This document shows, piece by piece, positions 14,004 to 27,480 of a stretch of 64,000 nt of DNA. The position numbers and the translations under genes were made by a program. The notes below the pieces were generated by a model, which saw only the letters and a program-made list of their open reading frames with translations, was not told the origin of the DNA and did no database searches. Positions within the stretch are counted from its first letter, which is position 1; the number at the start of each line of letters is the position of its first letter. The DNA is from Trichoplax adhaerens (taxonomy: Eukaryota; Placozoa; Uniplacotomia; Trichoplacea; Trichoplacidae). Where the stretch lies: NCBI RefSeq assembly GCF_000150275.1, contig NW_002060967.1, positions 310,001-374,000 of the forward strand, given 5' to 3'.

Positions 14004-14830
14004 GTCTACTATGCTTATAAGGTAATTTTATGATTGCTGATGATAAAACGGTGTACTGTACTTCTACTGTTCGTACTATGTTCATCTAAGGCCGTAGTAG
14101 ACAACTATATAAGATGATATTTTTGTGTAATGTCTTAATATAACTATAAGATAATATGCAATTTTTATCGTGGAGACCAAGTCGATTATCCGGTTTATCT
14201 TAGCCATTTTCGACTGTTATTATGAAGGAAGAAAAGTGGATTTCTTCTCTTGTCAAGCGTTCTATTCATGAAGGATACTTTTAAGATTAAACACGGTGTT
14301 TACCTGATCTTGTGTCACGTTCGAGATTTACATATAGTCCACTATGCATATAAGTTAATATCATGATTGCTGATGATGAAGCACTGTACTGTACAGGGTG
14401 TGTGGAAAGTCATTTGATATTTAAAGCGCCATTTAAATGACAGACGTTGGCAAATTGCCAAATATTTTTGGATATTTCTTTGTATACTAATGTTACGGAA
14501 TAATTTGGAAATTTTGGAATAAATTCAGCTGATGATGAAACAATGTACTGTACTTGTACTATGCGCACTATGTTGATCTAAGGCCGTAGTAGGCAACCAT
14601 ATAAGATGATATTTTTGCGTATGTCTTAATATAGTTATTCGATAATAAGGCAATGTTATGGTGGAGACCAAGCCGATTTATCCGGTTTATCTTAGCCACT
14701 TTCGACTGTTCATATGAAGGAAGAAAAGTGGATTTCTTCCCTTGTCAAGCGTTCCATTAATAAAGGATACTTTCAAGGTTGAACACGGTGTTTACCACAT
14801 CTTGTGTCATGTTGGGAGATTTTGCTCAAT
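14004..14830. repeat. Dispersed direct duplication, two ~300 bp copies plus a partial copy
   Basis: A segment at about 14004-14335 recurs at about 14525-14825. Shared blocks include ATCTAAGGCCGTAGTAG, ATATAAGATGATATTTTTG, GTGGAGACCAAG, CCGGTTTATCTTAGCCA, GAAGGAAGAAAAGTGGATT and CACGGTGTTTACC. A short third piece, with the left-end words CTATGCATATAAG and ATGATTGCTGATGATGAA, sits at 14338-14400 between them. Copies differ by roughly one base in ten. No open frame is conserved across the copies, so this looks like a non-autonomous repeat or segmental duplication, not a gene. Confidence 0.8.
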
Positions 14831-15415
14831 TTTAATAGCTCAGATTTTGAGTTAGACGATTGCAAACCACAGAAATTGTAAAATCCAAGCCCTACAGCGT
14901 ACAGTAAAGTTCGTAACAAACTCATGGCGAAAGGTAATATCAGTTTTACAAAGTAGTTAGCCGATATCTTCACGCCTAGTGATCAACTACGAACATCCGT
15001 AGGAATTCAGTATGGCTGCATTTGCCGGCTACTACAGACAGACAATCAGATAGGACATGAAAGCCCCTATTGTACCATAGTACAAAAGACCTTTCACTGG
15101 ATCCAGTGGTAGTTTTGGGTCTTGTTGTAGTAGTCGATGGCTATCCTATAGTGGACTAGAGTCGAGTGTCGTATACACCGCTGGAGATGAGCTATCAAGT
15201 AACTGGTGTGCATCTTTTGACTACAGTTGTGTATAGTGGCGCCATCGTCAACCGTACACTACCCATAAGGTCTTGGGCTCAGACGGGCGGTCCTGGGATC
15301 GATGTTGTCCAGTTTATTTTTATTTGCTTAGATGAGAATTGAATTAAAAGTAGTTTTTCTTTTTTACAACAGCAGATGAGTCTTAAGGTCAGCATGCTCT
15401 TGGATAATTCTCATC

Positions 15416-18400
15416 ATGGCAAGCCTTATTAAGTCTCAAATTATCAAGAATTTGGCCAGGTAGGTGGGAAAATGGCAGGAAATATTCCTCTTCAAATGGA
15501 TGATGTCAAGCTTTTCTTCACAATCTGAGGCGTTGTCGGAGGCAGAGTAGACCTCCAACAACATGGACAACATTGGCTCATCTATCTCTTTTTGCATGCT
15601 AATGGGTCATGATTAGTCATGACCAGTTGAATTCTGGCCATTTCTAGACGTTGGTATTGGATATTAAAAGATTGTTGTTAGTTTGTCATGCTAGATGAAG
15701 GGATAATGTTGGCAATAGAGTGGCTGCCAATGTCATCAATCGTTGCAAATGTTGACTATGCAATTCGTACACATACACATACTGTAGAGTTCACTTTTCA
15801 AAGCTTGTCTATCCATTTTTGCCACATTACTTGCTTATTCAATATGCATGGCCATGCTTTGGAGATAGCCTTCAAAAAATAAGCTAATTTCCTCGTAGTT
15901 GAATGAGTGGAAAGAATTTGAAATTTGCAAATACTCTCTTGAGGGGGAAATTAGGATCACAACTAGCTATTGTTTTTACTGTTAATTACAGAGCGCCTGT
16001 CGAGCCATGCCTTATTTTGATTGTGCTACCCCGAATACTTGGACTGTTTTGACATTTTACTGAACCAATTTGAACCCAATTCCGACAACTTTCTTGGCAG
16101 TATTCGATTATACATGTTGTCCATTTCTATGCGCGATCAGATTGTGGAGAAGACTATGACTACAATACACGTAGTGTGGCTCGTTTCCAGTTGGCCATGT
16201 TTCATCATGTTCATGTCATCATTTCTTCTATTCCATCGTTGAAAAATGAATATCTATCCATTTCATGTCTATTGTAGGTATACCAAGAATCTCTCCGCTG
16301 ACAATGTCAATCTCAGCTTATTTAAAGGTGAAGGCGAATTCTTAAATCTACAGCTGGATGAAAATGTCCTCCATTCAGTCCTACATATGCCTCAATGGCT
16401 GCGCATCGAGAAAGTAACTTGCAATCGAGTATCATGGAAGGTTATTACAACCCTTTTTTGGGGGAAAATCTACACTGTCATTTAAATTCTAATTACATCA
16501 TGTCTCAAGAAGAATCAGTAGAATACAATCGAGTACTCGTCACTCTTTCATGCCAATACGATAGATTATTCCTTTCTAAATAACTCTATGCCCAGCTTAT
16601 TCCAAATAGAATTTTACTTTTAATCCTTGCGTCTTGTTTCCTTACCGGAGATCAATGAGTTAATCATGATAGAATGGAATCAGTTACTCGCTACTCTTTC
16701 ACAACAAGACGCTAGATTATTCCTTTCTATGCTGAATGACTTTATACCCAAATCATTCCAAATGTCATTTTACTTTTATTTTTGATTAGTAATATTTCCT
16801 TACTTGAGATCAATTAGTTGATAATACAGTCGATTACTCGCTACCCTTGATGACAGTACGATCAATTACTTTCGATACAACTTTATGCCTAGCTCGTTCC
16901 AAATGTAATTTTACTCTCAGTCTTTGTATGATCGTATTTCCCTACTTGAGATTAATGTCAATTAGTTGACAACGTAATTCTCTTTCACGGCAATACAATA
17001 GATTATTCCTTTCTATGTAATGCATCATTTTACAATTAGAAGACCATTCTATCTGTTGACTTACCGTCGATTGGATTGCATAGTCTATTCTAGTTCACCT
17101 CAACAGGATACTAACCTTTTCCAACTCGAACTTGACCGTTTCTTATAGAGTATATCATTTGTTATTGTAGTTTATAACTTGAATTTTATCCATAAACTGT
17201 GTCATTATATCAATCTTCTTCTCAATCTAATTGTAGATACCTTGGACCAAGCTTAAAACTGAAGCTATTGCCATTGTAAGTAAATGTTGCTGTACAATTA
17301 GATTATACACTTTCGAGCAATTGACATTACGATCGAGCAATGGAATGGCAACTATATTCAATGCACACAGCAAAGGATGTTCCTACTTGAAGCGAATAGT
17401 AATATCATTGACTTATTTATTAATAACATTAGCATCGCTTCCCTTTTCACTTTTTATTTTGTGCAAGCACCATACGTACTCATACTGCATGCGAATATCA
17501 ATCAGCGTGATAGCGAGAGTTTAAAAAGACACCCGTTGAGGCTATCGAATTATGTGCTTAGGTCATGTTTTGATCAAATAGTTCTCTCATACATGTAGAA
17601 GAAAGTTGTAAAATCGAGTATTATTTTAAAAGGAAAGTATGCAAAGGTAGTGCTATCCATTCTCCGTTTCTCAGAAATCAATCACTTCATTATTTATGCA
17701 TCTAGTTTTGTTCTTGCTTACTCTACCATAATAACCATGACTGACAACGAAAAAGATTTACTATATGAGTTGCTATTCCCCTATGGCGCTTTCTTTATGA
17801 TAACGTTCGAATTGAATAGTTTAGTAATACAGAATTATTGGCATAATCAACCACTTTGCTCTAATAACTCATCTAGTAAACGACCATGAGCTAGGTACTA
17901 GTCAATAGTGCTGCCTTTACTGTCTCTTCAAATTATTCGTTATTGTTGTGATTATAATGATCATTTTTTCTGACATTTTAGCTTTTACCCCCTACTAGCT
18001 ATGGACGAGTGTGAACTGTTCTTATTTGTAACTAATTTATACTCTCTAGTCTCGATTAACCTTAATAAATAGATCGAGGTACAACAGCAGTGTCTATCTT
18101 AGTATCATTTCAAATCATACTATATATTGTTACACAGTAGATTACCCTCTGGGCTGATGGTGTGAATTTCCAGTAGTCCATGACATCATAGAATTGGCTA
18201 TACTTCAATTAATTATAGTACTGATTTTAGCAATCCGACGATGATCATAATGATGGCTTAACACATTAACAGCTTATACACACATTTTTCCTTTCAACAA
18301 GGAATAATATTCATGATGGCAAAGCTTTACGTATTTCATCAAGTCATATTAATAATCGTAGCAAAGTCTGATTTATTTCAACATGGAATAGTATTCATGA

Positions 18401-21400
18401 TGGCAGCAAAGCTTTACGTATTTCATCAAGTCATGTTAATAATCGTAGCAAAGTCTACTTTATTTCACCACGTAATATTAGTGATCGTAGCAATATCTAT
18501 GCTTATTTCACCACGTAATAGGAGTATTTGTAGTAATATCCATTTCGCATTTTCATCAAATAATATTAAATTATTCGTAACAGAATCTACCTTGTTTCAC
18601 ATTTTTACTCAATAATATTGAATTGATCATAGAAAAGTCCAATAGTAAGTCAAGTGACTTCAATATTTCCACCTAAAGTCCTTAGATATCGTGACCACTA
18701 TTTAATCCTACCGAACGGAATCATATGTTAACGATATGCATACTTTACTTGCTTATTATTTGTTGATTGATTGATTGATTTTATTTATTTTGTGACAGTG
18801 GTATGATATTAATTTGCATATTTCTTCAGTTCCTGAATTGGTATTGGGTATATACGAGGCTAACAATGATATTTTCTAAGCAGCCAAAGACGCCCATCTA
18901 ATAGGCCTTGACTAGTTTCATCCTGAAGAAGTGATAACCTAGGTTTTAATATTCAGATCTGACTCTGTTAATTGTTCATGCGATACATGCATGTAAGTCA
19001 AATTATAAATTAGTACAACTCGGAAAGATATTGAGAGATGATTTTTAAGTTTAAACACACATGAGTGAGGGAGTTTGGTTATGCAAATTGATTTTGCTTA
19101 TAAATAGATACATTCCTCAGATGTAATTACACTTCCAACCACCCTTCCTCGTGAACGATCAAGAATAGATAGATAGACAGATAAGAGATGGAGTAAGAAA
19201 TGAAGTTGTCGGTATCAAAATCGACGTAGTTAGTTGCCTTCCCTTTCTGACACCAACACTAAAATCTCATTTTAATACCGATACGTATATCGTGCAGCTA
19301 TACAATATTTAACAATATTTGTTTTGCTGTATTTGTTGACAACGATCATATGATAGACAGTAAGACCAGAGTAATCACTTCTTCAAATTTGATCGATCGG
19401 GAAGATTTGTGCCCCTTGCTTGGCCGTTACTGCGTAGAAATAACATTTTATTTGTGGCCTAAATTCACCTGTGCATCAAGTTTTGCAAAATTTTATCCTC
19501 ATCTAGTACTTGCAACCAGGCCTTTGAAATTAAAATTATATATTAGTGCAGGTAGTTGGAGATTATAGTGATGCTGTACCTTAGCAAAATGGGCACTGCC
19601 AATGATGATCAATTAGTAATGTTCACACTCTCACTATACAATCACAAGTATGGTAAAATATTTCGAGAGCATTTTATCTAGATCGCTCCATTGCTTAATG
19701 TATCATTACACGATTCACACCTATCACTTTAGTATTGGTGACAGACCCGTAGATAGAGAGAAAGGTGCTTAAATTCTCACTGTATAAAATGGTGAATAAA
19801 TCCACAGTAGACAAGCTAGATATATAAAATTGTTCTCTTTAACTGTTTTCATAATTAAAACATAGAAATTTGATGCAATCTACGTGGAAATCAGTGCTAT
19901 TGGACCAAATGATAAACCAAATAGTAGTGTCCAGTTAGCCAATACGTCTACCTCCAGCGGATCAAAATCGTTAGTAACTTTGAGTGTGTAATAAAATAAA
20001 TAACGGGTACACAATTGAAGCACGATTGTTGGATATTAAACTCATTTTATTTAATGCTCCATTGTTACAGAACATCAACGAAATATGGCTTTATCGACAA
20101 AGTTATCGATAGTATATGTTTTAGTATCAATTCTGTCGACATTAAATTTGGATCACCTGGATTTCAAGCACTTTTACATGCCTCAAGAATTCAATTAAGG
20201 AGTACCAATCCATTGTGGCAGGTTGCCGATCTAAGATCAACACGGATTGTACATGATAAGAGCGATCAAGTAATATTTTTTAAGGAAGTTTTGCTATCTG
20301 CTATAAAGCTAGAAGCATCGGTTACTGCTGGCTGTGAAGATAAACCTACTCCATTACGATTAATTACCAGCCATTCTAGTCTGAAGATTACTGTGAAAAA
20401 GAGAATAAGCGATTCTGGAATTATTTGTGGTAAATTAGAACTTGTTCTTGATGATATATTGTGGGTTTTGAGTGAGAAACAATTGAAAGCTTCTGTCGCC
20501 TTTGTTAAATCTGTTGTGGATATTATGCGCCAATCTCATGAACACACTAGAAATACTACGAAAGATGATAAGCAAACTACTGGGTCTACAAATTCTGAAA
20601 AGAATCCCATGAAATACGATCTGGAAACCCCATACGCCCAAAGCCCTGTCAATATGAGCGATAAACCGATCGATCGGCTATTTTGGCGTTATAATGTTTT
20701 AGAGACATCGTTTCATATTGTCACTTCCAGGATAGACTTTCACTTTTGTGGAGGTTTACAAAGGTACTTTAATTGTAAGATTTTATTAACTGCTTAAAAT
20801 CTTCTAACAAGATCGACTATTGACATGCTTATAACCTTGGTATACGTGGATCTATAATTCTTTAATAATGCTTATTTTAGTAGGAGAGATAGTAGCACGA
20901 TGCAGGTATTACTTGATAGATTATCATTGGATTACTATCCTGAACATATCGCTGGAGCAACAAGGCAACATTGGCAAAAACATGATAATATAAGTTTGTC
21001 GCGAAGTACATGGAGTCATCAGCTACTAACATCATTTTTTGACAATAACCCTCATCTTAATGGATACAAAAAATTTTTATTCGAGGGTGCTTTGCTCATG
21101 AGGTAAATATCGATTATTGTTGTCTACAGTTTATTTTCGATCACTTGCATAAATTATAGAAATAATACTATGCAACAGATTGATCTCTATCTTAGAAAAC
21201 ATATATGTTGGAGACATTGACGTCTATTGATGCCTTTAGAAGAGTTTAACATCTATAATTGGCTAAATGTAGGTTGCAAGATATAACCATTAGCCAGCTT
21301 AGGAGCTTTACTGACGATAATGATGGCGATGGTAAAGATAAGATAAAACCTCTGTTATCTTCGGAAAGAACTTTGAAGATATATCCTGCATTGAGCATTG

Positions 21401-24342
21401 ATCACACATTTTACTTCTATAACTACATGAGCATCCAGGAGAAAATGAAATCTAGTTAGTATTAGCTGGAAATCGAAACAGAAATTAAAAAGAATTTTTG
21501 AATATAAGACTAGCTTTAAAGTAACCATATACTACAGTTCTGATTTTGGTGCAATAATTACGTCGTCTAATGCAGTTTCAATGCCTTTAAAATATTTTTG
21601 TACTAGAATTAGAGCTACCGAATTCAAATTTATTCGTTTCTACCACCAATATACAATGCACTATCGTGGATACCACTATTTTATGGGCCAATGCTTTCGT
21701 AACTAATGTCTTCTCTAGTTGGGTAATTATCTTGCCCTCTCTCTTTCTGTAACACTATTATATGCTTATTCTTGATAAGTTTATAGTGTAATATTGGGAT
21801 TCAATAAATCTTTATAAATATATCTACATACTTGACTAGGAATCAACGAAACTTTCGAAGCAACAAGAGAAAAAAGATGAAAGTATGGATATAAAGATTG
21901 ACATGAAGACGACGACGGTATGTGAGATTAGTAACCATTCTTCTTTACTCAGCTGATATCTCTCAAATGGAAATCTTACTCAATTTTCTATCTTAACTGT
22001 TATCTATTACTTGCACTTTATCGTTAACAACAAGTACTCATATTTCATCTAAATTTTAGCTAACGATAGACTTGCCGATCAAGGAGAAATTAAAACTTGC
22101 TGAATTGCATAATGTTCCTAGTGCTCTTAGAGTCCGAGTATCGCAAATCAATATAACAAACTCTATCTTCAACAGGATTGCTCATGATACGTACAAGCTA
22201 TCAAAATTTTATTTGTCTAAAAAGTTCTTTAAAGGTACTTCGTTCCCTAACAAAACAGAGGATTTACGATTGATACCTGACGTACTTAGTTATAAAGATA
22301 GTACGTCTGATACAGAACTGGAATGGATTTACAACGCAAAATGCCCATCATGGCAGGTTGACTGTAAGCGAGTTAGTATTGATTTCGTATTAGATGATGA
22401 GTTATCGACCTTTATGGAACCTATGCCTATTTCGCTATGGATTTATTCGTACAAGGAATTAAATAAAGATGATCAAGTATTGGAAAGCTCTGGGAACAGT
22501 CAAGAGCTTGTGACTAACCCTGACTTAAGTATTTTGGTTGATATGAAAAATAAATTAAATATTGTCTTGAACCACATGGAATACTTATTTATTCTACGGT
22601 TGCAGGCATCACTCATGCAACTTAATAGAGATCTTGGATCAAGTCCAGATACGTCATCTCAGAAGACAGGTTTAAAGCTTTCCTTCGCTTTACTTATTAG
22701 CGAGCTAGAACTTGGGCTACTTTTACCACGGTCTCCTTATAGCGATTCTTGTGAATTATGCTTAAATGATGATCAAAATACAGATGATAATACCGGTGAA
22801 ATTAATAATTTATCTGATTCGCAAAACTTTGATGATATTAATGAAGAATTTAATCTTTTGGATGATTCTAATGAAGACGTGGTTATTGAAGACGATATCG
22901 ATCAAGGTAAAGACGCTATTACCGAATATATAAGTAATTCACCTACAATTCAAAGTAACAAAATACTTGGTAAGCCCAAAACTCATCCGTCAACAACAAG
23001 TCTTTCTGACGTTTTAGCTAAGACTTCAAAAAAAGTTTCGGAAAGATTAGATACTCGTGCAAAGAAGAATATACCCGCTGAGACAAATACCTCTACGTCA
23101 GGACTGTTAGCATCCACTCTGAGCAATATTGGATTGCTTTCCAGTGCCATTGGGGTAACTACTGTTGCTGCAGCTATTGCGGAATTAGATATCAAGCCTG
23201 TAACTGCTTTAATTGACATCCGTAATACCGAAGAAATAAATGAATATATATCTGATGACGAAGACAGCAGTTGTCATAATCAGGCAATGGATGACATAAA
23301 TTCGGTTGAATATGATAAAGTTGATTACAGTGATGTCCAACTTACTAGTGAACAACTAGAAAGATTGCGAAATGTGAATTTATTTTACGGATCGCCTGAT
23401 GATACCCATACAGAAGTCTGTATTGTTATGATAAAATTGCAGCAGCTTGATTTAGGCATTCAAATTTTGGGTTCAGAAATGATAATGAAAGTTACTTCCA
23501 GGTACGGAACAGTTCGAGAAATGGGCAACGTTGATCTTGCTCATTTTGTCGGTCGTAAAGCTCGAGTAATCACTCCTCCATTAAAGCACAGTCAGCATTT
23601 GTTCGATTCCCAGGTTAGGGGTCGTATCACTCTTTCGAATGGTAGTATCTTTGCTCATATGAAGTTGAATGGTATTTACGGAAATCTTATGGCCACGAAT
23701 TTAACAAATATGAATCGATTTTTCTTAGACGACACTGTTGATACAGTAAAGCCGGGGATGGCATTTATTTTTGAGATATACCATTCGTTAATTAGTATTT
23801 TGAATGATAACTCTGATTTAGTCAGCCTTGGCTTGAACATTTTGCCTGTTCAAATGTTAATTCGTGAGACTGCAATGTATAGATCGAGTAGCATTTTTGA
23901 GGAAGATATTAAGCAAATTGTTGATAACAGAGACTTTGAAGAAATCCAACGGACTACACAAGCTAGTAGCAGTGACGACGATCAGCACGATGAAATTGAT
24001 TATACTAGTGAAATAAGAGATTTAGTCTATTCCGATGCTCCGTTGAGTGAATCAAAGGATACATTACCAAAGCGAATAGGAAGAACGTTAGGTGATCCTT
24101 ATGCCGACGCTCCACTATCGCGATCGGGGGAAAATTCAATTATAAAATCTCCTCTCGATCGATTAAAAGAAGACAACGAACGCCTCTTTCATTTACTAAA
24201 GGTAACACAAAGTGCACTCAAAGCAAAGCGAGATGAACAGCTTGCCTTAGTCAAGACCGTTCATCATTTAGAGGATGAGTTATTATCCTCCTATCATGAG
24301 CAAAATAAATTGCTGCGCCTCGCCTCTAGTATTTCACATTAG
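15416..24342 (+). CDS. BLTP3: BLTP3-like bridge-type lipid transfer protein (UHRF1BP1/UHRF1BP1L family)
   Basis: BLTP3 proteins (SHIP164 relatives) are VPS13-type tubes thought to move lipids between membranes, linked to endosomal trafficking. Ten exons join in frame: 15416-15459, 16278-16440, 17237-17275, 19866-19969, 20071-20763, 20881-21102, 21273-21454, 21607-21722, 21840-21917 and 22060-24342. They give 1307 residues against about 1440-1460 in vertebrates. The tiny first exon starts MASLIKSQIIKNLA and runs into RYTKNLSADNVNLS and IPWTKLKT, the chorein-type N-terminus. Exon 5 carries the conserved TPLRLIT and LDDILWVLSEKQLKA stretches. Exon 8 holds TILWANAF. The last exon has an acidic Asp/Asn/Ser-rich linker, then a conserved C-terminal domain (about 23380-23900) and a final coiled coil (about 24150-24330). 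The start was chosen because exon 1 has the family N-terminus and the correct phase for exon 2. The paralogue (3A or 3B) cannot be assigned; the gene may predate that split. Confidence 0.92.
16520..17035. repeat. Degenerate ~150 bp tandem repeat inside BLTP3 intron 2
   Basis: Three to four diverged copies share GATTATTCCTTTCTA (at about 16562, 16715 and 17003), CTCGCTACTCTTTCA-like text, ATTCCAAAT..ATTTTACTTTTA and a closing GAGATCAAT..GTTGA. The unit length varies around 150 bp. It lies wholly between exons 2 and 3 and does not affect the reading frame. Confidence 0.7.
18310..18530. repeat. Short tandem duplication inside BLTP3 intron 3
   Basis: The segment with ATTCATGATGGCAAAGCTTTACGTATTTCATCAAGTCAT, then TTAATAATCGTAGCAAAGTCT, occurs at about 18310 and 18395, about 86 bp apart. 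Shorter decayed pieces follow to 18530. The apparent 100-residue open frame across it comes only from the duplication. Confidence 0.7.
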
Positions 24343-25850
24343 ATGCTAATTTGACTTTTGCTTGTAAAGTAGATCAATCGATACATCTGTAATGAATTGT
24401 CAACAATTTTATAGATATTGTCAGTCGATCTGTCTATCTTTTATGTTATGACGATATACGACAATTTTGATAATTGCAGTCCTAAAGGAAGGGAAGATTT
24501 TGCGTGTCACTTAGCTTGTTTGGCATCTGGCTAGACGGATTATACTCGTCGATATTAAAATGCGCGCATAATATTGTGTATGTGCTTGTAGGCATATTGG
24601 AGTTAAATAATTCTAATTTGAGATCATACGTGTATGATCCATTTTAATAGAGAAAGATCGATGTCAATTTATAAGTATTTCAATTATTTACATCCCAATG
24701 AATAGATATAATATGCTGTATCCCATTTCTTTCTTATGCGGTACACTTGGTCGTAATACTCAATGCTAGTTTTCTACTTTGAAATTGAGCTATCAACTAT
24801 GAATTCCATCATTATAGTTACTATAGCTAAAAACAAAGCTAACCATAGAGCTCACTATAAAATTTGTACTGCTATCGACAAGGGCTTATTATTGTTATTA
24901 TTTATATATTTATTCTATTTTGAAGTTGCGTTATACAGCATGCCAATAGTACTATATCTCTATTCTTTATCAATTGCGATGGCTTCGAATTTGATTGCTG
25001 TACGTGATTAACAAAGTATTGGATCATTTTGAAAGGGGAAAAATATTTTATCATTTATACAGAAGAAGATATAGAGTATTCAATTTAATATCAGCTGCTC
25101 TATTTTATTATTAACGTGTGTTCGGCTCGATTCTATTGCGCTCTACGTACAGTTATAATAACACTATTTCAAAGCGAATACGTCTAGCGAAATGAATTGC
25201 TACTTGAGATCGTTTGTACGTATCTCAGCATTTTTTATAGTACGACGTTCTACTGTCTTGATTAAGCTTAAGCTTTTAGCATGAATTCTTTTATTAACAG
25301 CAGTATTCATTTATGATGTGCTAACAAATAAATTACGATGGTATTGATGAATTTTTTCTGTTGTCGATTGTCTAAGTTGATGAAATGACGAAATTATTGT
25401 GCACTTGTACAGTCCAATTGTTATTGGAATTAGGCTGAGGTTAAAATTAGCAAGGTATTGTGAAAATTGGATGTTGTATTTAAGATTTTGTATGATTTAT
25501 TAATACGCCTAATAGGTTTATATAGCGAATAGTTTGTAGAAGGGAACGCATTCTGACATCGGATATTTCCCACCGCAATGAAATTTAGACTGCATTCCCG
25601 TTTTACGACGAGTATGACGAAGCTAGTTGTGTTCAATTGCAGTCTCTTGGAATAGTATTACATTAGTATCGACGCATACAGCGTTTATGGCCCATCTAAA
25701 ATGTTGCAAAGAAACTCTTTCCACGTAGTAACGGCAATTTGTTCGGTCTTTTAACTGTATACGGCTTATAATGATGCTAGCATTTTGGAGTCTAGATAGT
25801 ACAGTACAATAGAATTCTACATAAAGTATGACCACTGTGATATTCTACGA
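24343..25850. other. Intergenic region 3' of the BLTP3-like gene
   Basis: The 3' UTR of the BLTP3-like gene should lie at the left end. Beyond it the sequence is AT-rich and without recognisable exons. Short open frames at 24763-25011 (+) and 25430-25835 (-) show no family features. Confidence 0.5.
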
Positions 25851-27480
25851 GTTGAAGATACTGGCCGTTTCGATTTTGAGGTTATCGATATACACAAAGT
25901 ACAGTATGATGAGTTAGTCAAGTGCGTAAAATAAGTATCCCCTCCAGGAATACTGGCCGATTAACTTTTAACCTAATTATAGTCTCTTTAAAAGTCTAAA
26001 TAGTGCATATTAGGACTGTACCCAGGTTTACTGCATATAGTTATGCAGTAAATTATATATGTAGGCCAAGTAGCATTAGTCGTATTTTAGGTGTAGCCGT
26101 TCAACTCTCTTTATACATTTAATATCATGTAGAGTACAAACTGTGCCAATATGCAAAGTATCACCGGTGGGATATTCTACTCATCGGAATACCAGCCGTT
26201 GGACTTTTGAAGTAGATATAATATGTTATCAAAGTACTTATTTAGGAACTGAAATACAGCGGGAAATCCTACTTCTAGGTGTAGTCATTCAATTTTTCTG
26301 AATAGCAGCATGGACTACTAGATACTATACTGTATGGTATAGTATCTAGAAGTCCATGATAGCAGTCATTCAATATCATGTGGAGTCTAAACAGTGCCTG
26401 TCCGCAAAATATCATCGGTGAGATATTCTACTTACCGCAATACTAGCCGTTGAACTTTTAAGTAGACATAATAATACGCATAATCGTCTATTTAGGAATT
26501 GAAATACAGTGGGAAATTCTTCGTATAGGCGTAGCCATTCGACTCTTGTGTATACTAGTCATTCATAATTCATTCATTCAATATAATGTGGAGTCCAAAT
26601 AGTGCCTGCACTCAAAGTATCACCAGTGGGATATTTTACTCATCGTAATACTAGTCGTTGGACTGTTAAGAGGACATAATAACACGCGTACTAGTCTATT
26701 TCGAAATTGAAATACTGTACAGTGGGAAATTCTTCGTATAGGTGTAGCCATTCGATTCTTGTGTATACTAGTCATTCATAATTCATTCAATATAATGTGG
26801 AGTCCAAATAGTGCCTGTACTCAAAGTATCACCAGTGGGATATTTTACTCATCGTAATACTAGTCGTTGGACTGTTGAGTAGACATAATAACACGCGTAC
26901 TAGTCTATTTCGAAATTGAAATACAGTGGGCAATTTTACGTATACTAATCGTTGGACTTTTAAGTAGATATAATAACACGCGTAATAGTCTATTTAGGAA
27001 TTGATATTAGTACAATTCCGCAAAGAAAGACGAATGGGAAATTCTACCTGTAGATGTAACCGTTCGACTCTTCTGTACAGTAGTCATTAATAATTCAATA
27101 TGATTTGGACTTTTTAAGTAGATGTACCGTATCATAACACGCGTAATAGTCTATTTAGGAATTGATGATATTCATGCATTTCCGCAAAGTAAGACAAGTA
27201 GAAGATTCTATGTGTAGGTTTAGCTGTTTGACCCTTTTGTATAGTAGTTATTAATAATATGAAGTCCAAACAGTGCCTCTACGCAAAGCATCATCCGTTG
27301 GATATTCTACCCCTGGGAATACTAGCCGTTGGACTTTCAATTCGATATCATAATAGGCGTCAAAGTTTATTTAGGAATTGAAACAGTCCATTTCCGCAAA
27401 GTAAGACGAGTGGGAAATTGTACTGTACTTGTTGTCGTTGGACTCTTGCGTCTAATAATGAATAATCTACACGTACTGGT
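25850..27480. repeat. Degenerate tandem array, unit about 205-255 bp
   Basis: The unit contains GTGGAGTC(C/T)AAA(T/C)AGTGCCTG, then a CAAAGTATCACC(A/G)GTGGGATATT block, a CGTAATACTAG(T/C)CGTTGGACT block, ATAATAACACGCGTA(C/A)TAGTCTATTT, a GGAATTGAAATACAGTGGGAAATTCT block and GTGTAGCCATTCGA. The GTGGAGTC anchor recurs at about 26381, 26588 and 26797, with diverged forms at 26129, 27111 and 27259. About seven copies are visible, more decayed at both ends. No conserved open frame is seen. Confidence 0.85.
26309..26358. repeat. 22 bp near-perfect inverted repeat with 6-base loop
   Basis: The left arm is 26309-26330 and the right arm 26337-26358. The arms are complementary at 21 of 22 positions, with a single mismatch nine bases from the outer ends, and enclose the loop TGTATG. 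It sits inside the degenerate array at a copy that otherwise departs from the consensus. It could extrude as a cruciform, fold in a transcript, or be the remnant of a foldback element. It is too symmetrical to be chance. Confidence 0.85.

Larger units (their letters stand above)
10278..15415. other. Intergenic region between the CECR2-like and BLTP3-like genes
   Basis: No coding exon or RNA gene was recognised in these 5.1 kb. The region is AT-rich and holds a TTA/GTT trinucleotide tract (11104-11262) and a duplicated ~300 bp segment (14004-14830), both listed separately. The 3' UTR of the CECR2-like gene and the promoter of the BLTP3-like gene must lie here, but no site can be fixed. Confidence 0.6.
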
